A DNA stretch of 64,000 nucleotides from Bosea sp. (in: a-proteobacteria) (GTDB lineage Bacteria; Pseudomonadota; Alphaproteobacteria; Rhizobiales; Beijerinckiaceae), in contig NZ_JAMLIX010000002.1 of assembly GCF_023953965.1 (NCBI RefSeq), positions 1,086,001 to 1,150,000 on the forward strand, written 5' to 3'. Positions 35,462 through 43,338 of the stretch are shown here, piece by piece. The translations under genes were made by a program, and so were the position numbers. The notes beneath the pieces were generated by a model. The model saw only the letters and a list, made by a program, of their open reading frames with translations, was not told the origin of the DNA and searched no databases. The first letter of the stretch is position 1. Each line of letters starts with the position of its first letter.

Positions 35462-37516
35462 CTAAAGGCCAAGGTCATGCCTTCGCCCCAACTGCCACGA
35501 CACCGATCCGCCCTGCACGACGCCAGTGATCTCGCGGCCGAGCTGGCGGTCGATCACCGGCCGCCACGGGACAAGCGTGAACTCATGGCTCTTTTCCACC
35601 ACGGCGAACTTGCCGCTCGATAGCTGAACGGTCCCGGTGAACTTGCCGCTGACGTTCTCGCCGTCCGTGGCGGCACGGAACGGCAACCCCTTGCCCTCGG
35701 CCATCTCCGCGCCAATGCGGGCAACCTCCCGCTCGCGCAAGGTGGCGAGAAGGCTGCGCCGGTAGAAGATGCGGCCGTTCCGTGCTCGGGTGGCATCGCC
35801 CTGTTCGATGTGATGCTCGCGCCGCTGGTCCATCGCCTCACGCACCTGCTGGCCGAAGCCGGCCGGCGCAAGGTCGGCCGTTTCGCCATGGACCAATCGC
35901 CGGTCCAGCCATGTCGTGCCGTCCGATCCGATCTGCTTGCCTAGATCGACCGGGGAAAGGATGCGAACGCTGGCCTGCCGGTCACGGCCGGCGTCATAGG
36001 CGGCGGCGCGGCTGACCAGATCATCGGGGATGCGCCATTGGTCGGCGTCGATCCTCTCGACGATCCCGGCGCGGCGCAATGCCTCCAGTCGCCGGACATG
36101 GGCATCGACATAGCCCTCATAATCGCCGCCCGGAACGCGGCCCTCGAACTTCGCCTGCTCCAGATGGCGGCTCGGACGATAGATGCCGTCCTCGGTGATG
36201 GCGGCAATGGCGCGTTCGGACGGTCGGGCGGTCGCCTCGGCCGGGCCGATCTGGACGACGCTGCAAACGCGGGCGTCCTCCAGCCGCTCGGGCGCGATGC
36301 CTGCGATGTGGTGCGTCCTGCCGTCGATCCCGTCCACCACAATGGTCAGGTTCTCGCCCAGCTCGTCCGACAGGTGCTTGTCCACGACGCGGCCGACGAT
36401 GGGTGTCTCTGGCGCTCCGTCATGGATTTGAAAGCTCATGGGATCGCGTTCGCCTCCCTGCGGGCCGAGCGCCTTCTGCATGGTGCGGATAATGTCGCCG
36501 CGCTCGCCCAACTCGCGCAGGGCCGGCTCCATGTCCTTGCTCAACTCCCAAACGCCGGGCGCGTGCTCGGTCGCCAGTCCCATCTTCTCCAGCTTGGCGA
36601 GACGGCGCAGGCGTAAGGTGCGCTCGAACTGGCGGCGCGGTGCGGCCGGTTCATGGCGCAGGTCGAGGAACCGGGCATCGGCTTCCTCGGCCATGGCGCG
36701 GTCAATCCGGGTGAAGCGGTCCTGGTCTATCTCGGCCGACAGCTTGCGGGTCTGCTCGATTTCGGTGACGGGGCCGAGTTCCAGACTGGCAAGCTCGCTG
36801 GCGCGCTCCCGTAGGCCGTTGGCGAGGTAGTCGCCATTGATGATTAGATCCTCGCCCATCTCGTCGCGGCCGTTGACGATGACATGCACATGGGGATGGC
36901 CGGTGTTGTAGTGGTTGACGGCGACCCAATCGAGTTTCGTGCCGAGGTCGGCTTCCACCTGCTTCATGAAATCGCGGGTGTAGGCCGTGAGGTCCGATAG
37001 CTCCGCGCCATCCTCGGGCGAGACGATGAATCTGAACTGGTGGCGGTCGTCCTTGCCGCGATCAAGGAAGGCGTCGCCATCGGCGCGGTCCTCGGTCGCC
37101 GAATAGAGCCGGCCCCGCTCGCCGTCGCGTGACGTGCCGTCGCGCTGGACATAGCGCAGATGCGCGCGGGCGCGTGCGCCCTTCCACGCGGCCCGAACGC
37201 TGCGCTGCTTGACGATCACGCGGCGGCTGCCGGGCTGGCGATGATGCCATTGGCCGGAGATGTTCCGAGCGCGCACGAAGCTCGCGCCCCGGCCGCGCTT
37301 CACGCCCTTGCCGCTGGCGACCACGGCACGGGACCGCCCCGGCGATGACGGGCGAGCGGATGACGGCATGGAAGGATCGCGGGAGGCTGCTGCCTGATGC
37401 TGCCGGGTGATCTTCTTGACCTGCGTGAAAAAGCTCTTGGTCTTGCCGGCCTTCGGTGTGTCGGATCGGATACGGCCCGGCTTCGGACGGAAGCGGTTTT
37501 CATCGTCGGCGCTCAT
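35462..37516 (-). CDS. Relaxase/mobilization nuclease, RlxS type (DUF3363)
   Basis: Nicks oriT and pilots the single strand during conjugation. The 684-residue protein has a basic N terminus (FRPKPGRIR...), an HQFRFIVSPEDGAEL strand region, the HUH metal motif in YNTGHPHVHVIVNGRD (about residues 210-225) and the large C-terminal DUF3363 region. The nucleophile Tyr is probably the one in RYVQRDG. ATG at 37516 is preferred over an upstream start at 37540. It is full length, so the element could still be mobilised if a compatible coupling protein and channel are supplied. It lies at the end of the RepA-TraF-LT operon. Confidence 0.9.
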   Translation of the reverse strand: MSADDENRFRPKPGRIRSDTPKAGKTKSFFTQVKKITRQHQAAASRDPSMPSSARPSSPGRSRAVVASGKGVKRGRGASFVRARNISGQWHHRQPGSRRVIVKQRSVRAAWKGARARAHLRYVQRDGTSRDGERGRLYSATEDRADGDAFLDRGKDDRHQFRFIVSPEDGAELSDLTAYTRDFMKQVEADLGTKLDWVAVNHYNTGHPHVHVIVNGRDEMGEDLIINGDYLANGLRERASELASLELGPVTEIEQTRKLSAEIDQDRFTRIDRAMAEEADARFLDLRHEPAAPRRQFERTLRLRRLAKLEKMGLATEHAPGVWELSKDMEPALRELGERGDIIRTMQKALGPQGGERDPMSFQIHDGAPETPIVGRVVDKHLSDELGENLTIVVDGIDGRTHHIAGIAPERLEDARVCSVVQIGPAEATARPSERAIAAITEDGIYRPSRHLEQAKFEGRVPGGDYEGYVDAHVRRLEALRRAGIVERIDADQWRIPDDLVSRAAAYDAGRDRQASVRILSPVDLGKQIGSDGTTWLDRRLVHGETADLAPAGFGQQVREAMDQRREHHIEQGDATRARNGRIFYRRSLLATLREREVARIGAEMAEGKGLPFRAATDGENVSGKFTGTVQLSSGKFAVVEKSHEFTLVPWRPVIDRQLGREITGVVQGGSVSWQLGRRHDLGL

Positions 37517-37829
37517 GGGCGCGACTCCTGATAAAACCACCGAAAAACGGCTGATATGGGCCTATGGTGCCGCTCGAAACCCAGCAAAGCCAAGGCTTTG
37601 TGCGAAATCGCGGCACGCGACCCCTCAAAACCATGGTGCCGGAACCGGCCACCTAACCAGTGTGCAGACAACAACAATTTCCAGAAGCGGCCCGATATGG
37701 TGCCGTCTTCTTTAATCTTGCCCTCCGCCCTTTCTGCCTTTTCTGCCCCTCCTGCCGGGAATCCAGCCGGGCAAAAACCTGCCTGACTGGACACCGGAAT
37801 GAGCGCCGCCGAGCGCGGGAACGCCGCCC
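37517..37829. other. Relaxase upstream region, candidate oriT
   Basis: 313 bases between the lytic transglycosylase and relaxase genes with no supported gene, the largest gap in an otherwise tightly packed operon. It contains the hairpin AAAGCCAAGGCTTT (about 37580) and several short repeated CTGCC/TTCTGCC tracts. In this element family oriT usually lies near the relaxase gene, so this is my candidate. No match to a known nic sequence is claimed. Confidence 0.35.
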
Positions 37830-37843
37830 TCATGGCGTTCCCG
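37816..37843 (-). terminator. Hairpin at the end of the lytic transglycosylase gene
   Basis: CGGGAACGCC (37816-37825) pairs perfectly with GGCGTTCCCG (37834-37843) around an 8-base loop that includes the stop codon of the transglycosylase. There is no U-tract. It may attenuate transcription into the relaxase gene or protect the mRNA 3' end. Confidence 0.45.
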
Positions 37844-38762
37844 AACCGCTCGCGTCGGCGACGAAAATGCTGTCGCCCTGCGACTCTGCATCGGCGGGAT
37901 CGCGCGCCGGAACGGTCGCGCGGGCGTCGCCGGATTGTGCGTCGGACGGCGGCGCGGCGACGGCCCGCGTGTCGCCCGGACGCATGACGAACAGCGGTGC
38001 CTCGCGCCAATCAGGCGGCGGTGGCGGTGCCGATGACGGCGGTTCGGTTGCAGCCGCGCCGCCGAGGATCGGCGCGAGCGCGGCGACATAGGCCCGCGTT
38101 TCGGCCGGCAGGGTGCGGCCGGTCGCAAGGTATTCGTCATAGCGGCCGGGGCCGGCGTTATATGCCGCGAGCATCGCCGCGACATTGCCGTAGCGATCCC
38201 ACATTTCGCGCAGGTAGGCCGTGCCAGCCATTATGTTGTCGCGCGAGTCGTAGGGGTCGCGGCCGAGGCCGTAGCGGATGCGCAGGCCCGTCCATGTGTC
38301 GGGCATCACCTGCATCAATCCCATCGCGCCGGCCGACGAAACCGCACGCACGTCGCCCGCGCTTTCGGCGCGCAGCACGGCACGAATCCATTGCTCGGGG
38401 ATGCCGAAACGCTGCGACGCCTCGGCGATGTGGACCGCATAAGGATGGGCGGCGGCCGGGCGCTCGACGGGCGCGGATTGTGCAACCGCGACGCCCGATC
38501 CCGCGCAAACGGAAAGCGCGCCGGCCAGTATCAGGACGGCATAGTGCCATGCAGTCCTGTCTCCGCTTCGACACCAGCCTGCCAGCGTGCGCGCTGCGGT
38601 CAAGGGCAAGGCGCTAGCGCCGGCCGATGGCCGCCCCTGACCTTCGCTGTGCGCGCCGGCCGTCCGGTGGCCGAGCGGGACGAAGGGATGAGACGGCTTT
38701 TCCGCGAACAAAGGGATGACGATCCTGGACCGGATGGCGGGCCGGACGCGCGCGGCCGTCAT
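37830..38762 (-). CDS. Lytic transglycosylase (VirB1-like), conjugation-associated
   Basis: Peptidoglycan hydrolase that opens the wall for the transfer channel. The SLT domain reads IAEASQRFGIPEQWIRAVLRAESAGDVRAVSSAGAMGLMQVMPDTW, with catalytic Glu in RAESAG, then MLAAYNAGPGRYDEYLATG. The C terminus is Pro/Ala-rich. ATG at 38762 overlaps the DUF736 stop as ATGA; this gives 310 residues with a signal peptide starting only near residue 75 (HYAVLILAGALSVCAGSGVAVAQS). An internal TTG near residue 54 may be the true start. Order DUF736-LT-relaxase is usual in this element family. Confidence 0.88.
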   Translation of the reverse strand: MTAARVRPAIRSRIVIPLFAEKPSHPFVPLGHRTAGAHSEGQGRPSAGASALPLTAARTLAGWCRSGDRTAWHYAVLILAGALSVCAGSGVAVAQSAPVERPAAAHPYAVHIAEASQRFGIPEQWIRAVLRAESAGDVRAVSSAGAMGLMQVMPDTWTGLRIRYGLGRDPYDSRDNIMAGTAYLREMWDRYGNVAAMLAAYNAGPGRYDEYLATGRTLPAETRAYVAALAPILGGAAATEPPSSAPPPPPDWREAPLFVMRPGDTRAVAAPPSDAQSGDARATVPARDPADAESQGDSIFVADASGSGTP

Positions 38763-39094
38763 TCCTCGTCCTCGACTTTCCGGGGGTGCTTCCAACGCAG
38801 CGTCCAGACCGAAGGATCGTCGTTGGACTGGAACAGCTTGGCGCGGATCGGGAACGGGAAGATCGGTCCCTCCAGCCTCATCGACACGAAGTCGCCGGCA
38901 TTTTCGCTGGCGTCCTTCCATGTCGGGCCGGCGTCCGGGCCGTCCTCGCTATCGAGGCGCACGCGATAGTCGGGCGCGTTTTTCACGTCGCTTGGCTTGG
39001 CCGGGACTATGAACAGCTTTTCGTGCAGGCCGAACGAATGAAGCTCCCCGGCATAGCCGGTTTCGGTGCGGGTGAAGGTGCCTATTTCTGCCAT
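38759..39094 (-). CDS. DUF736 family protein
   Basis: A 111-residue protein of DUF736, common in alphaproteobacterial ICEs and plasmids between traF and the lytic transglycosylase. It starts MAEIGTFTRTETGYAGELHSFGL and contains PDYRVRLDSEDGPDAGPTWKDAS, both family signatures. Function is unknown; a single-strand-binding-like fold has been suggested for similar small proteins but I cannot show it. Its stop overlaps the next start by ATGA. Confidence 0.9.
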   Translation of the reverse strand: MAEIGTFTRTETGYAGELHSFGLHEKLFIVPAKPSDVKNAPDYRVRLDSEDGPDAGPTWKDASENAGDFVSMRLEGPIFPFPIRAKLFQSNDDPSVWTLRWKHPRKVEDEE

Positions 39095-39130
39095 GGGAAA
39101 TCTCCTGCGGTTGGCTTTCGGGGGATGGTT

Positions 39131-39676
39131 TCAATGCGTCGGTGCGCGCCACTCGTAGCGGCCGACGCCTTCCTCATCGGTCCAGAGCGGGACCGCTCGG
39201 CCGATGACGGAAGCTGCGGGGGTGGGTCCGAAATAGCGGCCGTCGAGGCTGTCGCGGACTTCCCAATTCATGAGGAAAAGCTGGCCGTCGCCGATCACTC
39301 GGCAGCCCCGCCAGACGGGCAGATCACGGCCGAGGCTGTCGCGCTCCAGCGCCTCGCCCATCTCGATCCCGTTCACCGTGATCGTGCGGCCGGTGCGGCA
39401 AACCCGCTGTCCCGGCAAGCCCAAGACGCGCTTCAACAGCGGGACGCCGCGCGTGATATAGCCGCGCTCGGCCATGAAGGCGGCGAGCGGTTCGGGCGGC
39501 ATGACGGCGACCATCTCGGGCACCTCGATCCGCTCGGCCGGTGCGATGGTGTAGAAGCCGATGGGTGCGCTGGCCGTCGCGTTCCAGATGAGTTTCACGG
39601 GCCAATCGACGGCGCTGGCGGCGGCGATGCCGATGGCGGCGAGCGCCGTCACCGTGAGGGTGCGGCGGCGCGTCAT
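39131..39676 (-). CDS. traF: TraF-like S26 signal peptidase of conjugation
   Basis: Membrane serine peptidase that in RP4-type systems matures and cyclises the TrbC pilin. The 181-residue product has an N-terminal helix (about 7-24), catalytic Ser in TASAPIGFYTI (about residue 37) and the Lys in GVPLLKRVLGLPGQRVC, with the downstream GDGQLFLMNWEVRDSLDGRYFGP box. ATG at 39676 overlaps the DUF2840 stop as ATGA. Its substrate gene trbC is not present in the window, consistent with loss of the mating-pair genes. Confidence 0.92.
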   Translation of the reverse strand: MTRRRTLTVTALAAIGIAAASAVDWPVKLIWNATASAPIGFYTIAPAERIEVPEMVAVMPPEPLAAFMAERGYITRGVPLLKRVLGLPGQRVCRTGRTITVNGIEMGEALERDSLGRDLPVWRGCRVIGDGQLFLMNWEVRDSLDGRYFGPTPAASVIGRAVPLWTDEEGVGRYEWRAPTH

Positions 39677-40191
39677 GGGTCGATCCTTCGGCGATGAAGC
39701 CAAGCGGCATGTCGCTCGGGGGTGTAGGCGTGCGGCTCCAGATTGGCGGTCAAACGGTTATGGACGTGCCGCCAATGCTCCGGTGAGGCGTCGGCCGGAT
39801 CGAGGCCGAGCGCATCCACGGCGTCGATAGCGACAAGCGCACGCTGCACCTTCGGCCAGCCGTCGAGGCGCAACAGGATTTCGCCGCCGGGACGCACGAA
39901 CGGCAATGTCTGGAACGGCTCGCCCCGGCCGATGGCGCGCACAATGTCGATGCGGGAAACGACAGTGCCGTGCTCGCCCTTCGCCCATCGCACGAAGGCA
40001 AAGACGCTGCCCGGCGCGAAACCGACGACGCTGCGGCGGCGGTCGATGATCTGCTTGTAGCTCTTGCGGCCGAAGCGTATCCAGTGCTCGACCTTGCGTT
40101 TCTCGAAGGTCAGCTCGACCAATGTTGTGAAGGGCGCAGGCCCGTCCGGCAGCGGACGGCCGTGCGCGCTGCGGTGGGCGCGACGGGTCAT
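39673..40191 (-). CDS. DUF2840 domain protein
   Basis: A 172-residue protein of DUF2840, a family found in the same operon of alphaproteobacterial ICEs. It includes LVELTFEKRKVEHWIRFGRKSYKQIIDRRR and VFAFVRWAKGEHGTVVSRIDIVRA. Function unknown. The start at 40191 has GGAGA at 6 bases; upstream it overlaps a 21-codon frame. In related elements a parA gene stands between repA and this gene; none is present here. Confidence 0.88.
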   Translation of the reverse strand: MTRRAHRSAHGRPLPDGPAPFTTLVELTFEKRKVEHWIRFGRKSYKQIIDRRRSVVGFAPGSVFAFVRWAKGEHGTVVSRIDIVRAIGRGEPFQTLPFVRPGGEILLRLDGWPKVQRALVAIDAVDALGLDPADASPEHWRHVHNRLTANLEPHAYTPERHAAWLHRRRIDP

Positions 40192-40253
40192 TGTTTGTCT
40201 CCGGTGATGTGCTGGGGGCTGCGCGGGCGCAGCGCGTCGAGCGCGGCCGTCAT
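40188..40253 (-). CDS. 21-codon frame between repA and DUF2840, possible parA remnant
   Basis: A short frame MTAALDALRPRSPQHITGDKQ whose ATG overlaps the repA stop (ATGA) and whose stop overlaps the DUF2840 start (ATGA). Such double coupling is unlikely by chance and suggests it is translated. In related elements parA sits exactly here, so this could be its C-terminal remnant after a deletion, or a coupling leader. Confidence 0.35.
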   Translation of the reverse strand: MTAALDALRPRSPQHITGDKQ

Positions 40254-41326
40254 GGCTCGCCCCTTCGGGCAGAACCGGCACCACGCTTCGGGTGCGCGCG
40301 CGTCAAAGAAAAAGAGTTAGATTCTCTGTTAGATAAGTTAGCGGTCGGATTCCGCTTTTCACGCCAGAGCGTTAGCTGCGGTTCGTGCGCCTGATCTGCC
40401 GATAGTGCTGCGCCTGATGTGCCGATACCCCGTGCGCCTGATCTGCCGATGGCATCAACAGGGTTATCAACAGTGCCTGTTGATGAGTTTTCGGGGCGGA
40501 TGCGCAGCAGCTCGCGGCCGTCTTCCCGCTCGATCTGGAGGCGGTAGCCGGGGAGTTGCTGGCGGGCCGCGATCCGGCGCAGGTCGAGCGCGAAGTCGGA
40601 CGGCCGGGCGAGGCTGCCGGATTTCTGATGAAGGTGCGCGACCTCGAAAATCCAGCCGTGGCGCTGGTGCCCGGCGTGCTTTCTGGCGACGCGGTAAAGC
40701 CATCGCTCGATGCCGCCAGTCAGCCGGAAATAGGCAGGGTCGATGGTCAGGACCAGCGAGCGGTCGATGACGCTATTGTAGAACCATTCGGGCAGGACAA
40801 ATTCCATGCCCTCGACGCGGCCGGCGCGCGTCGTCATTTCCTCCCACTCGTTGATCCATGAGAATTGCCGGCGACGCCAATGCGGGCCGTTGCGGATGGT
40901 GGTGGCAATGACGGTCGATTGCAGCCGCGCCAGCGCGGCTTTCAGAAGCCGGTATTGGTGATTGCCGGTCGGCCGCCCGATGGCGCGCAACAGATGGTAG
41001 GGCGTAAACCGGACAAAGCGCGACGTGGTGAGGCCGTTGTTCTCGGCCGCAACGATCTGCGAGGCCGCCCATATCAGCACATCGGCGTCCCATATGGTCG
41101 CCATGCCATGCTCGGGCATCCCGAACACCTGCACCTCTATGTCGGCGGCCTTGTAGAGAATCGGCTTGGTGCGCGGGGTCTTCGCCAGCGAGAAGAACGG
41201 CCGTTCCATCAAGTCGCGCTGGTCGCGCGGCGGCGCGTCGCCCGTTGCGACCACGAAGGGGTCTAGACGGCTGCGCTCGCTATCCTCGGTCGGGTGCGCG
41301 GGGTCGTGATCGTCCTCGCGCAGCAT
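40250..41326 (-). CDS. repA: Replication initiator protein RepA (RPA family)
   Basis: A 358-residue initiator of the RepA/RPA family (PF10134-like) found in alphaproteobacterial plasmids and ICEs. Recognisable stretches are LDPFVVATGDAPPRDQRDLMERPFFSLAK, VFGMPEHGMATIWDADVLIWAASQI, RFTPYHLLRAIGR and IERWLYRVARKHAG. It could start rolling or theta replication of the excised circle. Three 18-base direct repeats occur inside the 3' part of the gene, probably iterons. It follows the AlpA-like gene without gap. The last 60 residues are low-complexity and overlap the repeats. Confidence 0.9.
   Translation of the reverse strand: MLREDDHDPAHPTEDSERSRLDPFVVATGDAPPRDQRDLMERPFFSLAKTPRTKPILYKAADIEVQVFGMPEHGMATIWDADVLIWAASQIVAAENNGLTTSRFVRFTPYHLLRAIGRPTGNHQYRLLKAALARLQSTVIATTIRNGPHWRRRQFSWINEWEEMTTRAGRVEGMEFVLPEWFYNSVIDRSLVLTIDPAYFRLTGGIERWLYRVARKHAGHQRHGWIFEVAHLHQKSGSLARPSDFALDLRRIAARQQLPGYRLQIEREDGRELLRIRPENSSTGTVDNPVDAIGRSGARGIGTSGAALSADQAHEPQLTLWREKRNPTANLSNRESNSFSLTRAHPKRGAGSARRGEP
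40386..40450. repeat. Three iteron-like direct repeats inside repA
   Basis: TGCGCCTGATCTGCCGAT occurs at 40386-40403 and 40433-40450, with a one-mismatch copy (GTGCC) at 40409-40426. Spacing is 23 and 24 bases, about two helical turns, so a protein could bind all copies on one face. In the repA frame they encode repeated SGARGIGTSGA-like residues. Location inside the initiator gene suggests an origin or repA autoregulation. Confidence 0.8.
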
Positions 41327-41596
41327 CTAGCAGTCGCCCCGTTCTTCGGGCGTGAGGGGACGCGCGGGAAAGACGGTGCCGGCGGTCTTGTCGCGGGTGG
41401 ATTTGCGTTCGCCGACCGCGCTCCAGTCTTCCAGATCGCGGACGGTGTAGAGGACGCGACCGCCGACCTTGCGATAGGTCGGGCCGGTCCCGTAGGTGCG
41501 ATGCTTCTCAAGGGTGCGGATGGATATGCCGAGGAAGCGCGCGGCTTCCTTGGTGCGCAGCAGGCGCGGCGGCAGGCCCGCAAGCGGGTTGGGCAT
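41327..41596 (-). CDS. AlpA/excisionase-like HTH protein
   Basis: An 89-residue protein with a MerR-type/excisionase HTH: PRLLRTKEAARFLGISIRTLEKHRTYGTGPTYRKVGGRVLYTVRDLEDW. Such proteins bend DNA as excisionases or activate operons of mobile elements. It is the first gene of the operon with repA, DUF2840, traF, DUF736, LT and relaxase. A strong GGAGGTGATCC precedes the ATG. The duplicated element (41646-41713) lies about 50 bases upstream, so it is the best candidate for the protein that links excision and transfer control, an inference only. Confidence 0.85.
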   Translation of the reverse strand: MPNPLAGLPPRLLRTKEAARFLGISIRTLEKHRTYGTGPTYRKVGGRVLYTVRDLEDWSAVGERKSTRDKTAGTVFPARPLTPEERGDC

Positions 41597-41645
41597 GGAT
41601 CACCTCCAGTCAGGATTGGGCTGCCGGTGGCGGCAGCGGACTGTG

Positions 41646-41713
41646 GCGAACCATGGCGAGGGATCGGCGGCGCGTAGCGTGCCGCATTTGCGCCTATGCG
41701 CTGGCGGCACCCC
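41646..41713. repeat. Duplicated regulatory element, copy B
   Basis: Ungapped match to 28704-28771, with 39 identical bases at 41675-41713 and conserved GCGAACCATGG and TCGGCGG blocks. It lies about 50 bases upstream of the AlpA-like start. A plus-strand frame at 41653-41724 (23 codons, ending TGA) encodes the same VACRICAYALAAP as copy A. Regulatory DNA and micro-protein readings are both possible because the shared block is identical at DNA level. Confidence 0.75.
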
Positions 41714-41836
41714 CTCTGGGGTGATGCGGGCTAATAAATGAGATAATTCAGCGTCTCACTGCCTGCCCCGCCGAATAGGCAAAGACATTTACGGCCGGCT
41801 CGGATAGAAACGTAGACGGAGCAGACGCGCTGCTCT

Positions 41837-41987
41837 GGGGCGTAGTAACCCCTGACTAGCGGTTGGTGCCGGCCGTGACGGCACCACCATCCTCGAACCT
41901 TATGGTCGGGGAGCCCATGGCGTATGTCCAGGGCTTCTCGCCTAAAGGTCATGGGGCCGTCTAGTCACGGTTACTAACTCCCCGATC
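41837..41987 (+). ncRNA. Structured leader, putative
   Basis: The 340 bases before the DUF2285 gene are gene-free and rich in pairing. GGGG/CCCC (41837-41840 with 41849-41852), GGTGCCG/CGGCACC (41865-41871 with 41879-41885), and an outer stem GGTCGGGGAG/CTCCCCGATC (41904-41913 with 41978-41987, one G-U) enclosing AGCCC/GGGCT (41912-41916 with 41931-41935; the outermost base overlaps the outer stem). It ends about 70 bases before the start codon. This may be a 5' leader or small RNA; I do not recognise a known class. Confidence 0.35.
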
Positions 41988-42056
41988 ACCAGGTAGAGGG
42001 GCCAGTTGCGGGGGCGCACCGCAAACAAGGCTCTCTGGAACCTAGGAGGAGTGACT

Positions 42057-42344
42057 ATGCGGGTTCCCGTCGAACTCGATCCCGATGTGGACGATGAAGC
42101 GCCGACCGGCGATACCATAACCGTCTATGACAAACGGCATTACGTTACCTATCTGCGCCTTCTCGATGCGAAGGCCGAGGGCGCGGACTGGAAGGAAGTC
42201 GCGCAGATCGTGTTGCACCGTGATCCGGTCGCCGATGAACTTCGCACCCGCCGTTGCTGGCGAAGCCATCTCGAACGCGCGCAATGGCTGTCGCGTGAGG
42301 GCTATCGGAAGATTCTGGAGCAGGCGGCAGCCAACAAGGCGTGA
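42057..42344 (+). CDS. DUF2285 domain protein
   Basis: A 95-residue protein similar to the DUF2285 family: TITVYDKRHYVTYLRLLDAKAEGADWKEVAQIVLHRD followed by RTRRCWRSHLERAQWLSREGYRKIL. These small helical proteins are thought to bind DNA and regulate integrated elements. The ATG at 42057 has a strong AGGAGG 7 bases upstream. It is the only plus-strand backbone gene of the element, convergent with a frameshifted relative 16 bases beyond its stop. Confidence 0.82.
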   Translation: MRVPVELDPDVDDEAPTGDTITVYDKRHYVTYLRLLDAKAEGADWKEVAQIVLHRDPVADELRTRRCWRSHLERAQWLSREGYRKILEQAAANKA

Positions 42345-42360
42345 GGGTCACGCCACCCGA

Positions 42361-43144
42361 TCAACGCTTGCCGGGCTTGATCGGGTAGTGAAGCAGAAGG
42401 CGATAGCCGCCGCGCATCATCTTGATACCGTGCGTGACCAGGCGGCGGGCCTTGTTCTTGCGAGGATCGCTCTCAAAGTCCTCCTTGGTGCCGCGAAAGC
42501 CGAGCAGGACTTCAGCGATGGTGCGATAACTTTCGCCATGCAGTCGGGCGTCGAGCGCGCGCAGGGACAGGATATGCCATTGCCGGAGTTGGGCGGGAAC
42601 GGCCCGGAAGTCGGGACCGGGCGCGCGACCGTTGAGAGACCGCCAAAGACGGCGCGCAGCGTGGGCGCGCAGCTCCAGAAAGGAATCCATCGGCAGCGTG
42701 ACAGCGTAGAACGCTGCCGCGTCGGGCACCGCCTTTGGCAGCCAGAATTGATGCGCGACGCCATCCACCTGCCAGATGCCGTGCCAGCCATCGGCCGCGC
42801 GGCGCATATCGAGGCCGTCGAGATGCGCCAACGTCAGTACCGGTTCGGTGTCGTCGTCCTTGTGATTGACGGGCGACAACATTACGGCTTGCGGTTGAAG
42901 GCGCGGACTCCAGATTGGCGAATGCTGCTCATGCGGCGCGTCTGGATCGCACGGGAAATCGCAAACCCCAGCGATGCGCGAACTCTTCGAGGTCGCGGGC
43001 ATCTGTCCCTCCGGTCAATGCGATGGTCTGGCAGTCCCGACGATATTCGTCGTTGCGGCGCAGGTATTCCCAAGCGAAACCAGCGGCAGGGATGTGCTTT
43101 GTGTACCCGTATGCCGCCGGAGATCGCCAATCGATGCTGAGCAT
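42361..43144 (-). pseudogene. DUF6499-DUF2285 regulator, frameshifted
   Basis: Two overlapping frames make one recognisable regulator. The N part (start 43144) has DWRSPAAYGYTKHIPAAGFAWEYLRRN, the DUF6499 signature, and runs to HRWGLRFP; the continuation FPCDPDAPHEQHSPIWSPRLQPQAVMLSP and the C-terminal DUF2285 (RALDARLHGESYRTIAEVLLG) lie in the next frame. The break is at about 42953-42957, where one extra G between CCC and TGC would explain it. Homologues I know are a single chain of about 250 residues. It could be a real mutation or a sequence error. Confidence 0.8.
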
Positions 43145-43218
43145 GGCGTCACCTCCCCAAGCCGGGATGCTGGGCAGCGCCCGGCAAAGAGAGGTTCAAG
43201 GATCGTTGGAAATAGAGA

Positions 43219-43248
43219 AGCCGCTCAAAGCAGATACCTTGAGCGGCT
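43219..43248 (-). terminator. 10-bp hairpin downstream of ardA
   Basis: AGCCGCTCAA pairs perfectly with TTGAGCGGCT around a 10-base loop, between ardA (stop 43339) and the DUF6499 start (43144). The minus-strand tail TCTCTATTTCC is only moderately U-rich, so intrinsic termination of ardA is likely but not certain. Confidence 0.5.
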
Positions 43249-43338
43249 AACCCGATCATTCTTTGGTGTTTTTAGCTTAGCGACAGCCGGTGCTTTCGAG
43301 ATGCCTGCCCTTATGAGCACGGACAGGCATTCACGTTC

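Noticed and set aside
41731..41952. 73-codon minus-strand frame in the gap upstream of the AlpA-like gene
   Set aside because: No ribosome site, no similarity, and the DNA is better explained by RNA pairing.
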